Positions 63,947 to 64,000 of a stretch of DNA of 64,000 nt are shown piece by piece (position 1 is the stretch's first letter; each line of letters starts with the position of its first letter). The stretch lies in assembly GCF_004310335.1 (NCBI RefSeq), contig NZ_SIRS01000007.1, positions 235,719 to 299,718 on the forward strand. The letters run 5' to 3'. Under the pieces are notes generated by a model. That model searched no databases. It was given only the letters and a program-made list of their open reading frames with translations, and was not told where the DNA came from. This DNA is from Hyunsoonleella pacifica (GTDB lineage Bacteria; Bacteroidota; Bacteroidia; Flavobacteriales; Flavobacteriaceae). A program made the position numbers and the translations under genes.

Positions 63947-64000
63947 TTAATAAATAAAGTTTACCACTATTTAAAGACTTTAAAAAAAGCTTTATGAAAA

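Noticed and set aside
1-64000. CRISPR arrays, transposases, integrases, phage genes or tRNAs
   Set aside because: No regularly spaced direct repeats, DDE or tyrosine-recombinase motifs or cloverleaf-like sequences were recognised on reading; the defence-like genes therefore lack an obvious mobile carrier in this window.

Overview
The window is AT-rich chromosomal DNA that reads as a member of the Flavobacteriaceae (Bacteroidota). The evidence is: many clade-typical families (DUF1599, DUF3667, DUF4293, DUF3822 and DoxX/BT_3928-type proteins); lipoproteins with short 'SC' lipoboxes; a Rho factor with a long N/Q-rich insertion; a DnaX without the zinc-binding cysteines; and frequent lack of Shine-Dalgarno sequences. 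No rRNA, tRNA, CRISPR array, transposase or phage structural gene was found. One RNA gene, RNase P RNA (49172..49490, minus), is clear.

Layout. 1-4840 (minus): DUF1599, a small inverted-repeat-bounded four-helix-bundle gene, a DoxX/thioredoxin-like/DUF6624 fusion, an oligopeptide-type ABC permease, a TlpA-like lipoprotein and the start of tpiA. 4912-8848 (plus): folP, a lipoprotein, the c-di-AMP synthase cdaA and two tandem zinc-ribbon membrane proteins (DUF3667). 8849-11362 (minus): a lipid/multidrug-type ABC exporter and truA. 11363-15800 is accessory: a 925-residue LRR-Roc-COR GTPase with a possible nuclease-like tail, a ParDE-type toxin-antitoxin pair with a perfect 40-bp operator palindrome, and the 3' stub of a lost paralogue of the neighbouring NmrA gene. 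15765-19009: an NmrA-like oxidoreductase, two membrane proteins, a small c-type haem protein and an AraC regulator. 19200-24658: a phosphodiesterase, cell-surface proteins, rho.

24670-29376 (minus) is a tight five-gene unit: a DUF1704 'QEGLA' zinc peptidase, an N-formylglutamate amidohydrolase-like protein, a lipoprotein, a rhodanese with a TerB-like tail and a glutathione-synthetase-like ATP-grasp ligase. It looks like a pathway that makes or trims an amide- or peptide-linked compound. 29450-36037: dicarboxylate/amino-acid symporter, aroC, LpxH-like phosphatase, FAD/Fe-S dehydrogenase. 36180-40621: surface barrel, ThuA-like lipoprotein, large metzincin. 40778-45961 (minus): an acyltransferase, a KdnB-like dehydrogenase, a HAD phosphatase and kdsB (a Kdo/Kdo8N lipopolysaccharide-sugar cluster), then DUF4126 and a RecD-like helicase. 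46089-49093: membrane protein, DUF3822, rsmD, secreted protein. 49172-51970: rnpB and a kinase/class-III aminotransferase fusion. 52410-55640: a SMEK-domain STAND ATPase, probably antiphage. 55879-63946: dnaX, lipoprotein, miaE, outer-membrane protein, ppx/ppk1, a SixA-type phosphatase and a secreted protein.

The most notable signals are the two putative defence NTPases (LRR-Roc-COR and SMEK-STAND), which share a near-identical 37-bp promoter-like element with the same spacing although they lie 41 kb apart; the QEGLA/ATP-grasp operon; the IR-bounded IVP-type gene; the toxin-antitoxin palindrome; and a four-copy dispersed intergenic repeat, one copy of which carries another repeat nested inside it.
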